A stretch of DNA of 64,000 nt from Sulfitobacter delicatus (lineage in GTDB: Bacteria > Pseudomonadota > Alphaproteobacteria > Rhodobacterales > Rhodobacteraceae). The notes below the pieces were generated by a model, which ran no database searches, was not told the DNA's origin, and worked only from the letters and a program-made list of their open reading frames with translations. Where the stretch lies: the NCBI RefSeq assembly GCF_900102535.1, contig NZ_FNBP01000007.1, positions 1 to 64,000 on the forward strand, written 5' to 3'. A program made the translations under genes and the position numbers. This document shows, in pieces, positions 44,201-52,401 of the stretch (its first letter is position 1; each line of letters starts with the position of its first letter).

Positions 44201-45208
44201 CCCATGAAATAGCTTTAGGAGGCGTCGTCGTTTCCTGTCGGTGTCGGCTGAGAGTGCCAGCCAGCGAGCGGCAAGAAATTCGCCCACACTTCTGTGCGTG
44301 TAGCTAAACCGATCGGGGTTGCCCTCAATGCTACTCGAAAGCAGTCGGCTCTGAAGAACCGCGTTTACATCGGTCCCGGTCAGTAAGTCATCAATCTCTG
44401 CGATAGGAAGATCGTCTTCATCAACTTCTAATACGGGCATTCGTGACACCGCTCGTTTGCCCGTCAAAATTAGTGCGGCAAACGCGGCCCCTGCGGCATT
44501 TAATGCCTGCTCCTCAGTCAGTCGGGAGAGGTGATTGCCTGCTTTTTTCTTGCTGTGCTCGGCCCAAAGTTTCTTAGCCGAGAGTTCAAATAGGTCTGCC
44601 CTGGAAGTGGGCAGTTCTCTCTCATTTGAGACTGCCCTAATCAGCTTTAGTGTTTGTGGGTTTCCAAAAAGTCCGTCGAGTCCATGATCCTCAAAGTGGC
44701 TTATAATCGTCTCGGCTTTTTCCTTGCCTACGTCGTGCACGAGTAAATTGTTAGCTTCGTCGCGCCCGATCGGCTGTAAGAATAGCTCTAAGGGACTTTC
44801 TGCATAGCATTCAGCTATCGCTTCAGTGCTCGTCGCGCTTCTCCAGTCTGCAACTCTGCACGACAGGATGAAGTTGGGCCATCCAGATTTTTCGAGCGCT
44901 TCAAGAACTTTGTCTACCGCTTCCCCTTCATCCTGAGCTGATAGCTCATCAAGCGCATCGATGACGAAGGTTGTGGCGCCACCGAGTAGGCACAAAGGGT
45001 CGCGTGCTCGGACAAGACGTCTGGCATGTATGAACCTATAGTCGCTTCGCTCGCCGATCTCTTCCAGCAGTGTAGTCTTGCCCATCCCTGCTTCGCCGAG
45101 CACAATGATCGGCTCCGTCCTCCCAAAGAGGTCAGTTTGCTTTAAACTGATTAGTTTTCCGTCAGCACAGACACCATTTAGGCGTCGCGCGATAATAATT
45201 TCTGTCAT
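41204..45208 (-). CDS. large STAND/NACHT-type NTPase with C-terminal nuclease-like domain
   Basis: 1334 residues. The NTPase module begins almost at the N-terminus: Walker A G-E-A-G-M-G-K-T-T (Lys44) and NACHT-like Walker B F-V-I-D-A-L-D-E-L (Asp84, Asp87-Glu88), followed by a winged-helix region (S-Y-T-H-R-S-V-G-E-F-L-A-A-R-W). About 800 helical residues follow, HEAT/TPR-like, with a charged coiled coil (K-R-Q-R-K-E-K-E-E-K-E-E). The last 110 residues hold A-D-I-K then L-P-I-E-I-K-G-Q-W and T-Q-L, the D...E-x-K...Q pattern of a PD-(D/E)XK nuclease (Asp1231, Glu1244, Lys1246, Gln1260). The design fits antiviral STAND sensors, but with the effector at the C-terminus instead of the N-terminus. 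ATG at 45208 follows AAGGTGG; GTG at 45214 is possible. Confidence 0.85.
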   Translation of the reverse strand: MTEIIIARRLNGVCADGKLISLKQTDLFGRTEPIIVLGEAGMGKTTLLEEIGERSDYRFIHARRLVRARDPLCLLGGATTFVIDALDELSAQDEGEAVDKVLEALEKSGWPNFILSCRVADWRSATSTEAIAECYAESPLELFLQPIGRDEANNLLVHDVGKEKAETIISHFEDHGLDGLFGNPQTLKLIRAVSNERELPTSRADLFELSAKKLWAEHSKKKAGNHLSRLTEEQALNAAGAAFAALILTGKRAVSRMPVLEVDEDDLPIAEIDDLLTGTDVNAVLQSRLLSSSIEGNPDRFSYTHRSVGEFLAARWLALSADTDRKRRRLLKLFHGHGLVPANLRGVHAWLALDPRLATQVITADPMGVIEYGDTNDISVEQARALINALYELSERDPRYYDFQETHSLRGIAKPTLSREIKELIIDQSTPLPLKAMLLHSISGSPVADELAATLEKLLINPDVTFYERRIAGNALVHLQPVEVEWAKILATLHDQADQSSLRLALELLPGIGFSGPSDRQIVELIVAFCGLSICEYPRNEQGRIGGVLWGLEKRLPEERIEPILNILADYLQALLRDDYDRYGDSDVFNVIYTLTERRLALGNVESLTLWRWLSCLQGRRGFRDKSQKVISEWIRENDKARRTILRSVLIEQDEPETVWMRGWRLRDLLDGLYPDEDDIVYLLSTLNPRTEASGDRWQDLVRLCSHDQERGLKVREAAIPFATEDEGREFLRKLTDPDIPKWEVEQAKRQRKEKEEKEEQWAEHRASFMKKIDDLREGEYAAIINPAQAYLNLYSDMGDDVPAHKRIEEWLGPEIQNAAFQGFEAYLSESGSKPTAVEIADSYAQNKHWPAAYIFVAAAAERVRKEIPLDNLSDDRLLAILLEIRFTHISDLSGIDDVAEIIEAEICNRPGLWEKFWRLRIEPQLASQKEHPDGLHQLAGDTERSSLAVDLAIDWLDRFPQMSHQAEVELIDCLITYGKFQELKHFARTRRKAEGMVDERRAEWDAVAFLVDFQNVHGQLQSSRADDPNFLWRLRSRFGRRHDERAPAPLSPVQLSWIIRNFRRTWKYVSHPVGSTMGNTNAWDATEYLTSLINRLGGQTTSDAVRELSSLHDEAKDGYTAHIKRTRAEQAQKVVEESFTPPSITELKAILVDGPPRSMAQLQAVMCEELAVIQKKIRSHPVDWHKDFYENANPKDEEACRDTILKMLGDYPSGILCEPEGHLADDKRADIKCTIGNLMLPIEIKGQWHKDLWGAADTQLDRLYSADWRAERRGIYLVLWFGARVPKNKKLKGPKRGLDTPSSASELQDALIQNSECAKQGNIEVIVVDLVRP

Positions 45209-46088
45209 TGCCACCTTACGAGTGTCGCGAAGTAGACGCTTTTTTGTCGCTGAGTTAGTTCAGTCCTTATAGGTGGGCCTGCGGATAGCTACAACTGCGG
45301 GGCGCGGCATTATCGATTCCCGAAACGGAGGCTAATTGAAAACGAGTTGAACTTATGTAAGATTAGCGGATCCGGTCAGTAATTCTGTCTGGCGCATCAG
45401 AAGTTTACTTCAAGGCGAGTGCCGCTATGGCGTAATGACTGGAAGAGCAAAAAGGCAGGGTCACGGAACACTGAAGGAAAGAACTTGCCGCAAGACAGAT
45501 TGGGGAGGAGTGCGGTGAGCCGAGGCATGGAGATTGCCAGCAGACCTGTGAACAAAGCTCCTATCTCAATACACTTCTGCGTTGTCAGATCGTAGCACAG
45601 AGCATTGATGCTTATGGGCAATTTTGGCTGCCATTGTCTGTTTAAATGGCGGGCCGAACCACGCTCGCTGGTAACACAAAGTGTGCGGGATGTTGAACGT
45701 TTTCAAATCTATCTCGGGACCAATAGTTCGGCCGCTTATAGCGTTCATCCTAAAGTATCATATTGATCGGCTCGTCCAATGATCTGATGGCGTCATCCAC
45801 AAATATACTCAGAAATTAGCTGCCTCCACGGGGAGGCGATAGTGATCCTGATGCTGGCAATGATGTGTCGCTAATATGGACCAGTGGCTAAGTTTCGCCG
45901 CCTGCGTTCTCGGTCAAGAACCTCTCCGTCAGCCGTGTCCAGAATGCAGCACCCGTGGTCAGGCTCTTATCACCGAAATCATAGGCCGGATTATGCAAAG
46001 GCGCTGACCTTTCTCCGTTGCCCAGACGAACAAAGCATCCCGGCCTATGTTGCAGAAAATGTGAAAAATCTTCGCTTCCAAGTATCAG
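45209..46088. other. 880-bp stretch without a supported gene
   Basis: The first 100 bp should contain the promoter of the STAND operon. At 45397-45748 two minus-strand frames overlap (reading through A-K-I-A-H-K-H-Q-C and I-N-A-L-C-Y-D-L) and may be a frameshifted remnant; I do not recognise it. At 45884 a frame opens that runs into the MocR-type remnant, but its first 65 codons show no homology I can name. Confidence 0.35.
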
Positions 46089-46602
46089 TGGGCATTCGTT
46101 TTCCCGATCAGACTATTCATATCCGGTCATTCTCGAAGTCCTATGGTCCAGACCTACGGATGGCAGTCCTGTCAGCATCAGAAGATTTGGTTGAACAGGT
46201 GCAGTCGTATCGCCCTTTCAGCGCAGGATGGACAAGCCGAATACTACAAGCCGCCGTAGCTTGGTTGCATTGTGATGCTGAGACGCAAGCACTTGTCGCA
46301 AAAGCTGGCGAAATATACCAGACCCGGCGCAATGGGCCTGCGGCAGAACTCCGAGGTCGAGGCATAGAAGTTGTCGATGGCGGAGGACTTTGCCTGTTCA
46401 TGCCCGTCCAATCCGAGACATTCGCGCTGATCACTCTCGCGGCGCATGGTATTTCAGCGGTTCCCGTGAGAGCTTTTCCCCTGCGGCTTCGGGCCATATC
46501 CGCTTCGGAACGGGGCGCCTGAAAGCTGACGAGGCCAAAATGTTGGCTGATATTGCATGCCTTGCGGCAGCCGAACCGTTCAACGTCAGTGCAGAGCCAT
46601 GA
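46089..46602 (+). pseudogene. C-terminal remnant of a MocR-type regulator/aminotransferase
   Basis: The frame reads F-P-D-Q-T-I-H-I-R-S-F-S-K-S-Y-G-P-D-L-R, the PLP-lysine region of MocR (GntR-aminotransferase) regulators, then G-W-T-S-R-I-L-Q-A and A-A-H-G-I. The expected continuation G-H-I-R-F-G-T-G-R-L is found in the next frame (46480-46602), so a frameshift lies at about 46440-46475. The winged-helix N-terminus and the first half of the aminotransferase domain are missing. It is non-functional. Confidence 0.65.
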
Positions 46603-46866
46603 TCGAGGTGAGAGGTGCTGCGCGCTCATGTGTTGGTGATATAATATAAATATATCATTACCTTACGATTTTTTCGCTTCAATGCTTCGGGTTCTGGGTT
46701 TTTAGCCAATATAAGTTCTGCCGACAAAAAACCTGCAAGTGTTCGACCGAACGCTTTGTATCTCGCGCCACTCAGTCGGCGGCCACCTCGCTCTCGATAG
46801 CGCCAGAAAGGTCGGCATGCTTGTCACCCAAGGCATCCTGCTGCGGGCACCAAACGGGAGAACTAT

Positions 46867-47247
46867 ATGTTCGAGATCCCCAGCGCACCTACGCGCGTCC
46901 ACTACTTTATCGAGGAACACTCAGCCGCGCTGCAACATGCCGCACTTATGATTGGAGGCCGGCCTTGGCTGCGACGCGCGCAACGGTTGTTTGAGACTCT
47001 TCAAACGCAGAGCTCTCTCCACGGCCAAGTGAACAAGGAGATTGTTGCTTTCCATCATCTGCTTACTGCAACGAACGGCCGTCCCCATCGTGGGTCAGAA
47101 GTCGTCTATGCCAGTCCCTTTGAACCTACGTCCTCGCACTTCGAAGATATCAAGCTGCTGGCAGATGATCTCTGGCACGTTTTTCAAAAAGAGTGTGCGA
47201 ACCAGTCTGGCCAGATCAAGCGAGAGGAGGGCAATGCATATGCTTAA
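46867..47247 (+). CDS. unknown protein, first gene of a two-gene operon by attR
   Basis: 126 residues, soluble and mostly helical, with I-E-E-H-S-A-A-L-Q-H-A-A-L and F-E-D-I-K-L-L-A-D-D-L-W-H. GGGAG precedes the ATG by 6 nt. The stop overlaps the start region of the next gene. No family is recognised; its place beside the right attachment site is where cargo or regulatory genes of islands are often found. Confidence 0.6.
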   Translation: MFEIPSAPTRVHYFIEEHSAALQHAALMIGGRPWLRRAQRLFETLQTQSSLHGQVNKEIVAFHHLLTATNGRPHRGSEVVYASPFEPTSSHFEDIKLLADDLWHVFQKECANQSGQIKREEGNAYA

Positions 47248-47677
47248 AGGTCGTGTTGAAAGAGACCAACTCACCGTCCACGTCGAAGAAGCACTTGATG
47301 CGGCCGTCGCGACGCTCGAGGCTATCAGTGAAGCCAAGGGGACCAAGGCCCTCGAAGGTGCGACGTTGCAAGACGTGTTGAATGTAGAATCCCGGATCGC
47401 GGACTCGACGATCTTCGCTCCAGGCGAGCATCGTTTGCTCAAAGAACTGGCAAAGCGTTTCGATCAGATCATTGAGAATGCGACGACCTACTATGAGGTC
47501 CATGATGATCTCTGTGACACCATGCCACCGCAGGTAGCATGGTTCGTGAACGTCGACGGCTTGGCAGCGCGGGAGCTGCGCGATTGCCTTCGCGAATTGT
47601 CGGCCCGTTTGGCAACTGTCGAGAACTTTACCACTGCGGAACAAATCGCAGAACAAATCCGTATCGACCTGACTTGA
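47240..47677 (+). CDS. unknown helical protein, second gene of the operon by attR
   Basis: 145 residues from ATG at 47240 (GAGGAGGG about 9 nt upstream; ATG at 47234 is an alternative). It has long predicted helices: L-D-A-A-V-A-T-L-E-A-I-S-E-A, L-L-K-E-L-A-K-R-F-D-Q-I-I-E and E-L-R-D-C-L-R-E-L-S-A-R-L. No membrane segment or known motif is seen. The frame overlaps the upstream gene, so the two are translationally coupled and may form a complex. Confidence 0.6.
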   Translation: MLKGRVERDQLTVHVEEALDAAVATLEAISEAKGTKALEGATLQDVLNVESRIADSTIFAPGEHRLLKELAKRFDQIIENATTYYEVHDDLCDTMPPQVAWFVNVDGLAARELRDCLRELSARLATVENFTTAEQIAEQIRIDLT

Positions 47678-48262
47678 TACACTGTGGCCGCGGCGTCTGC
47701 TTCGGGCGGCGCGGTCCTACACTTTGGCCGCAGAAGGAAGCGCATCTGCACGCTCGCTGCGAACTTTCACAAAACACTTGCTGAAGCTGCCACAAGCGTG
47801 GCACATTTACTGTCACACGCGGAGTCATACTGCGGTCTTAGGCGTTTTTTCGTTATTATTCTGAAGGTTGAGGCCTGTTTCTTAGGACCCTACCGCCGGA
47901 GCCAATTCCCCTTCAAAGCACTGAATTGGCAAGCCTTTCCGACTTAACCTCGGTCCGTTCAAGTCAATATTCTCCAGGATTGGTCCAAAGACCGCATAAA
48001 GCGCGTCAAAGTTCTGCTGCCTTAGCTAAACGGCAGCTAAAATCTGCGTGGGCCACTCACTCTGTTAAGCCGAGATACCGAAACTGTTTTGCCGACTCAT
48101 GAAGTTGAAGTCGAACTCATCTCGCTACCTGATGTGTAGGAAATGCATCTACTGACGAGGCCGGTCGTCCACACACGACCGGCCGTTAAATTTGATGTAT
48201 CAACCGCGCTTAAGGCAAAAACCTCGGTTCGACCGTCGTGGTTCAAACCGGCGCTTGCAAGA
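47678..48262. other. 585-bp stretch across the right island boundary
   Basis: It includes the right attachment repeat at 47888-47905. No gene is supported on either side of it. The part right of the repeat (47906-48262) is core sequence behind the amidase gene. Confidence 0.45.
47888..47905 (+). repeat. right attachment repeat of the tRNA-Asn island
   Basis: Exact 18-bp copy of 11948-11965, the tRNA-Asn 3' end. It is not part of a complete tRNA gene here: no acceptor or anticodon arm precedes it. Confidence 0.85.
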
Positions 48263-49687
48263 TCAGCCCTGCATATCCCACAGTGTCGAACACACAGGGA
48301 GAATTTCCTTCTCTATCGCTTCCATTGCGTCCACGATTAGATCCTCGCGCCACCTGCGCCCGGCGATTTGCACTCCGATAGGCTGCGGACCGCTCGGCAA
48401 TTCGGCGATATGCGTCGGGATATTGCCCGCGGGAAGGCCAGTAAAGTTCATTACGAACGACCAATGCGCTCTTCCCAATACCTCGCGTACGCCTTCTGGT
48501 CCCTCCGTATCGCGGCCCGCGGTGAAGAACGGGGCCAGCAGGAATGGGGTTAACACCAAGGGGTAGTCTTCGAGAAACAGTGACCACTCGCGCGCGTAAT
48601 GGGTGCGCTTGGCGATCATTTCGAGTTGCTCTGTGCCTTCGAACGGTGGGAATTCAGCGTAATAGGCATCGAAGATTTTGTTCACTTCGTCCGACCCATG
48701 GGTCCGGATATCTGCCCCCATGAGGGCCTGAACTTCGCCCAGCAACGCGCGGTAACCGACTTCGCCTGTTTCGCGGGCAAGCGGGGGGTCTACCTCTTCG
48801 ACAGCATAGCCTGCGTTTGACAGGGCGGAGGCTGCCTTGTCGAGGGCGGTGGCAACGTCGCTGTGCAGGCCAAATCCGAAATCTTCGCGGGTCACTGCAA
48901 CGCGGATGGGGCCTTCGATCGGCGCGCCGCGCCAAGGAAGCGGCACATGGAATGGGTCGCGCGCGTCTGCAGCGATCAGGGCGGGCATCGACAGGTGCAA
49001 ATCAGCGGCATTCCTTGTGATGAGCCCTTGCACCGACATGGACTGCGCCAAAAAGCCACGTTCGGCTTTCTGACTTGGGTTCCAAGCCGGCACTCGGCCC
49101 AGTCCGGGTTTTACCGTGACGGCGCCATTGGCAGACGCCGGGAAACGCAGCGAGCCGCCGATGTCATTGCCATGGGCAAGTGCCCCGATCCCCGACATGA
49201 CAGCCGATCCGGCCCCGCCGGAAGAACCGCCCGCCGAAAGATGGCGGCCCCATGGATTATAGGTGCGACCGTAGAGCGGGTTGTCCGTATCTGCACGAAA
49301 GGAGAATTCGGGCGTGTTGGTGCGCCCGATCACAATCGCACCCGCATCTTTTAGATTGCGCACCAAGGGCGCATCCTCGGGAGCGATGAGGTCTTTGAAG
49401 GCTGGAACACCGTTGCTGGTCGGGTGGCCCTTTTGATCGACATTGATTTTGATCGTGACTGGAACACCGTGTAGGGCGCCTTTAGGCGCGCTGCTTGCAT
49501 CCAGAGCAGCGGCCTCAGCCCGTGCTTCATCAGCGAGGTTTTCGACCACCGCATTCAGCGCCGGGTTGACCTCGTCCATGCGCGCAATCGCCGCCTCGGT
49601 GGCATCGGTTGCCGAGATCGTGCCTGCCCGGGTTGCCGCTGAGATTTCGCTGGCAGTCCATTGCCAGAGCGGTTTGCTGTCGGTCAT
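48263..49687 (-). CDS. amidase signature family amidase
   Basis: 474 residues with the complete Ser-cisSer-Lys triad: Lys80 in V-T-I-K-I-N, Ser156 in A-G-G-S-S-G-G-A, and nucleophile Ser179 in G-N-D-I-G-G-S-L-R-F-P-A. It hydrolyses an amide to acid and ammonia, probably in the cytoplasm; the substrate is not visible. GGAAGGAA lies before the ATG. It stands next to an IclR regulator and opposite a peptide-uptake and peptidase operon, which suggests a share in the same catabolic route. Confidence 0.92.
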   Translation of the reverse strand: MTDSKPLWQWTASEISAATRAGTISATDATEAAIARMDEVNPALNAVVENLADEARAEAAALDASSAPKGALHGVPVTIKINVDQKGHPTSNGVPAFKDLIAPEDAPLVRNLKDAGAIVIGRTNTPEFSFRADTDNPLYGRTYNPWGRHLSAGGSSGGAGSAVMSGIGALAHGNDIGGSLRFPASANGAVTVKPGLGRVPAWNPSQKAERGFLAQSMSVQGLITRNAADLHLSMPALIAADARDPFHVPLPWRGAPIEGPIRVAVTREDFGFGLHSDVATALDKAASALSNAGYAVEEVDPPLARETGEVGYRALLGEVQALMGADIRTHGSDEVNKIFDAYYAEFPPFEGTEQLEMIAKRTHYAREWSLFLEDYPLVLTPFLLAPFFTAGRDTEGPEGVREVLGRAHWSFVMNFTGLPAGNIPTHIAELPSGPQPIGVQIAGRRWREDLIVDAMEAIEKEILPVCSTLWDMQG

Positions 49688-49821
49688 TCCGGTTCCTTCC
49701 GTTCTATTTTACCCCCGTCAAAGGCAGGGCCTTAAGTCCTAATGTCGCGAGCTTCACAGGAAAAAACATAGCAAGGCAAGTAGTTTTGACCTGCCACGGC
49801 TTGCCGCTCTCAGTCATTTGA

Positions 49822-50628
49822 TTAACCCGCCATGATCGCGCTGGCGGCTTCGATTGCGAGGGGGGCGACCTTGGCAACAAAGGCGTCCGGGGTCCATTCT
49901 GACAATGATCCGCCGACGTGGATTGCGCTGAGCGGGGCGCCGCTGCGGTCCGTGATAGCCACGCCGATCGCCACTTCGCCTTGGATGAATTCATCGCAGA
50001 CCATCGCAAAACCGTCCTCTCGCGCCTTGCCGATGGCTTGCATCACTGCGCCGGGGTCAGTTTCCGTCTTTGTGGTGAAGGCGTGCAGGGGCGCGCGTTC
50101 GAGGATTTCGCGCGCGGCACTGTCCGGCAGTTTGGCCAGCACGGCGCGGCCACCGGCGGTGCAATAGGTTGGCACGCTATGTCCCACGAGGCTCGCGTAA
50201 AACGTCTCGCGTTTGCTTTGCATCCGCAGGGCGTAGATTAGTCGGGTTTCGTCATAAAGGCTCAGGTCCACCCGTTCGCGCAGAGATTTGCGCAGTTCGA
50301 GCAAAACCGGGGTGGCCTTTTGCACCACGGGATCAAGCCGCAACAGATCAAGCGTGTGGTCAAGCAATCGGATACCGGGAAGATAGCCGCGGTCATCGGC
50401 GCTGCGCCGGATATGCCCCATTTGCATGAGGGTATGCACCAGCCGTTGCGCGGCGGAGCGGTCAATTTGCGCGGCGGACGCGATGCTCGACAGGCTGAGC
50501 GGCCCGGTCGCTTTGTGAAACGCCCCCAGCACCTGCATCGCACGACCTGCCGCACGGACGAACAGGCGGTCATCTTCTGCCTGTGAATTCAGCGTCTGCG
50601 GCGGCTCTGCGCGGAAAATATTGCTCAC
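49822..50628 (-). CDS. IclR family transcriptional regulator
   Basis: 268 residues. The N-terminal winged helix reads A-M-Q-V-L-G-A-F-H-K-A-T-G-P-L-S-L-S-S-I then A-S-A-A-Q-I-D-R-S-A-A-Q-R-L-V. The C-terminal effector domain has the family G-G-R-A-V-L-A-K-L-P and the region G-F-A-M-V-C-D-E-F-I-Q-G-E-V-A-I-G-V-A. GTG start with GGAG upstream. It is divergent from the M81 peptidase operon (163 bp) and reads toward the amidase gene (134 bp), so it probably controls both. Confidence 0.92.
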   Translation of the reverse strand: MSNIFRAEPPQTLNSQAEDDRLFVRAAGRAMQVLGAFHKATGPLSLSSIASAAQIDRSAAQRLVHTLMQMGHIRRSADDRGYLPGIRLLDHTLDLLRLDPVVQKATPVLLELRKSLRERVDLSLYDETRLIYALRMQSKRETFYASLVGHSVPTYCTAGGRAVLAKLPDSAAREILERAPLHAFTTKTETDPGAVMQAIGKAREDGFAMVCDEFIQGEVAIGVAITDRSGAPLSAIHVGGSLSEWTPDAFVAKVAPLAIEAASAIMAG

Positions 50629-50791
50629 GATGATCTCCGGCTTGACGAATCTTTAACATGTTGCCTAGGCTTGCTGTGCAATATGCCCATATCGCTCTGC
50701 GATACGCAAGATGCGCTGGCCGGTAATGCCCCTTGGTTAACACGGCAGCCGGAAACGTCAGCGACGCGCTGGCAAGGTGAAGGAGCCTAGA

Positions 50792-52366
50792 GTGCAAAAT
50801 TCCCCGCGGTTGAGAGTGGCGATGGCCGGTTTCTTACACGAAACCAATACCTTCGCGCCGCATCCGGCTGATATGGAGGCGTTTTGTTTGGGCGGCGGAT
50901 ATGTTCCAATGGTGCGCGGTACGGCGATGCCCGACGCCTTTACGCAGGTGAACCTCGGCATGGCTGGCGCTTTGCGCGTCGCGCGGGATTCTGCGTGGGA
51001 GGTTGTGCCGATCCTCTGGGCTGGCGCGATCCCTTCGGCTCACGTGACGCGCGACGCCTATGAGCAGATCGCGCAAGAAATCGTTGCGGGTATTGCCGAG
51101 GCAGGACCGCTGGATGGTGTCTTCATCGATTTGCATGGCGCTATGGTGGCCGAGCATGTCGATGACGGAGAAGGCGAATTGCTGCGCCGCCTGCGCGCGG
51201 AGGTCGGGCCGGAGGTGCCGATCACGACAGCGCTGGACTTGCACGGCAATATTTCCGAGGACTTCGTTGCGCAGGTCGATGCGTTGGTAGGTTTTAGGAC
51301 CTATCCCCATGTGGATATGGCCGATACCGGCGCTGCCGCCGCGCAGTTGCTTGATCAGATCATGCGCAGCGGAACCCGGCCTGCCAAGGCATTCCGCCAG
51401 ATGTCCTATCTCGTGCCGATCCCCTTTCAATCGACAGATATGGCGCCGGGGAAGGGGCTTTATGAAACGGTCGCCTCCTGTGAAACAGAGGGCGCGCTTT
51501 CCGCAAGCCTGTTCACGGGCTTTCCGGCCGCAGATATTCCAGACTGTGGCCCAGTCGCAGTTGCCTACGCCACATCGCAGGTTGCCGCAGATGCTGCCGC
51601 CGACAAGATCGCCGCTGCCTATGAAGCAGCAGCGCCAAAGTTCCTGAAGCATCAGACCTACGCGCCCGACGCGGCAGTTGCCGAGGCAATGGCCCGCGCG
51701 GCGGGGCCGGGCAGCGGGCCGGTTGTCATCGCTGACACCCAAGACAACCCCGGTGCGGGCGGCGTGTCGGCCACGACTGGAATGCTGCGCGCTTTGGTCG
51801 GGATAGGGGTGACGAACGCGGCGATCGGCTTAATCGTTGACCCCGTCGCCGCACAGGCGGCCCACTCGGCGGGGGCAGGCGCTGAGATCACGGTCGCACT
51901 TGGCGGCCATGCCAGTGTGCCGGGGGATTTGCCCTTTGAGACCACTGCCACAGTGGCGCATGTGTCAGATGGGAAGCTTCACGCAACCGGCCCGTACTAC
52001 GGTGGCACGGAACTGGACCTCGGCCCTTCGGCTTGTCTGCGCATTGGCGGTGTAAGCGTCGTTGTCACCAGCCGCATCGCCCAGATGGCCGACCGAGAGA
52101 TGTTCCGTTTCGCAGGCGTCACGCCCGAAGACATGGATGTGCTTGTCGTAAAAAGCTCCACCCATTTCCGGGCCGACTTTGCCCCCATCGCGCGGGATAT
52201 CCTCGTGGCCTGCGCGCCGGGGCCGATGCCTCTTGATCCAGCCGATCTGCCCTTCACGCGTCTGCGTGCAGGGCTTCGGCTGTCTCCTGATGGTCCCCGC
52301 TTCGGGACTGACCGTGCCGCATCGGCACGTCCTGACCGCGGCGGCGCGTCTGCCGCGGCCCAATAA
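50792..52366 (+). CDS. M81 family metallopeptidase (MlrC-like)
   Basis: 524 residues. The family motifs are visible in the N-terminal domain: F-L-H-E-T-N-T-F-A-P, F-I-D-L-H-G-A-M-V, T-A-L-D-L-H-G-N-I-S and R-T-Y-P-H-V-D-M, supplying zinc ligands. The C-terminal domain begins near A-D-T-Q-D-N-P-G-A-G. The best-known member, MlrC, cleaves linearised microcystin; others are probably general peptide or amide hydrolases. AAGGAG lies 6 nt before the GTG at 50792, preferred over the GTG at 50777. First gene of the ABC transporter operon. Confidence 0.9.
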   Translation: MQNSPRLRVAMAGFLHETNTFAPHPADMEAFCLGGGYVPMVRGTAMPDAFTQVNLGMAGALRVARDSAWEVVPILWAGAIPSAHVTRDAYEQIAQEIVAGIAEAGPLDGVFIDLHGAMVAEHVDDGEGELLRRLRAEVGPEVPITTALDLHGNISEDFVAQVDALVGFRTYPHVDMADTGAAAAQLLDQIMRSGTRPAKAFRQMSYLVPIPFQSTDMAPGKGLYETVASCETEGALSASLFTGFPAADIPDCGPVAVAYATSQVAADAAADKIAAAYEAAAPKFLKHQTYAPDAAVAEAMARAAGPGSGPVVIADTQDNPGAGGVSATTGMLRALVGIGVTNAAIGLIVDPVAAQAAHSAGAGAEITVALGGHASVPGDLPFETTATVAHVSDGKLHATGPYYGGTELDLGPSACLRIGGVSVVVTSRIAQMADREMFRFAGVTPEDMDVLVVKSSTHFRADFAPIARDILVACAPGPMPLDPADLPFTRLRAGLRLSPDGPRFGTDRAASARPDRGGASAAAQ

Positions 52367-52401
52367 CAAAACCAAGACATGAACCAACAAGGGAAATTCA
52401 C

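Larger units (their letters stand above)
11948..47905. mobile_element. 36-kb genomic island integrated at tRNA-Asn
   Basis: Direct copies of the tRNA-Asn 3' end bound the segment. The left end starts with a truncated integrase, the expected position for an island integrase. The interior carries insertion sequences, accessory stress and metal genes, a tandem-recombinase module, a defence-like operon and gene remnants. Outside lie core-like metabolic genes. The resident integrase has lost its catalytic domain, so the island is probably fixed unless it is helped in trans. Confidence 0.8.

Noticed and set aside
45397-45748. Two overlapping minus-strand frames that might be one frameshifted gene
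   Set aside because: No family resemblance and no start signals; mentioned only as part of the gap.
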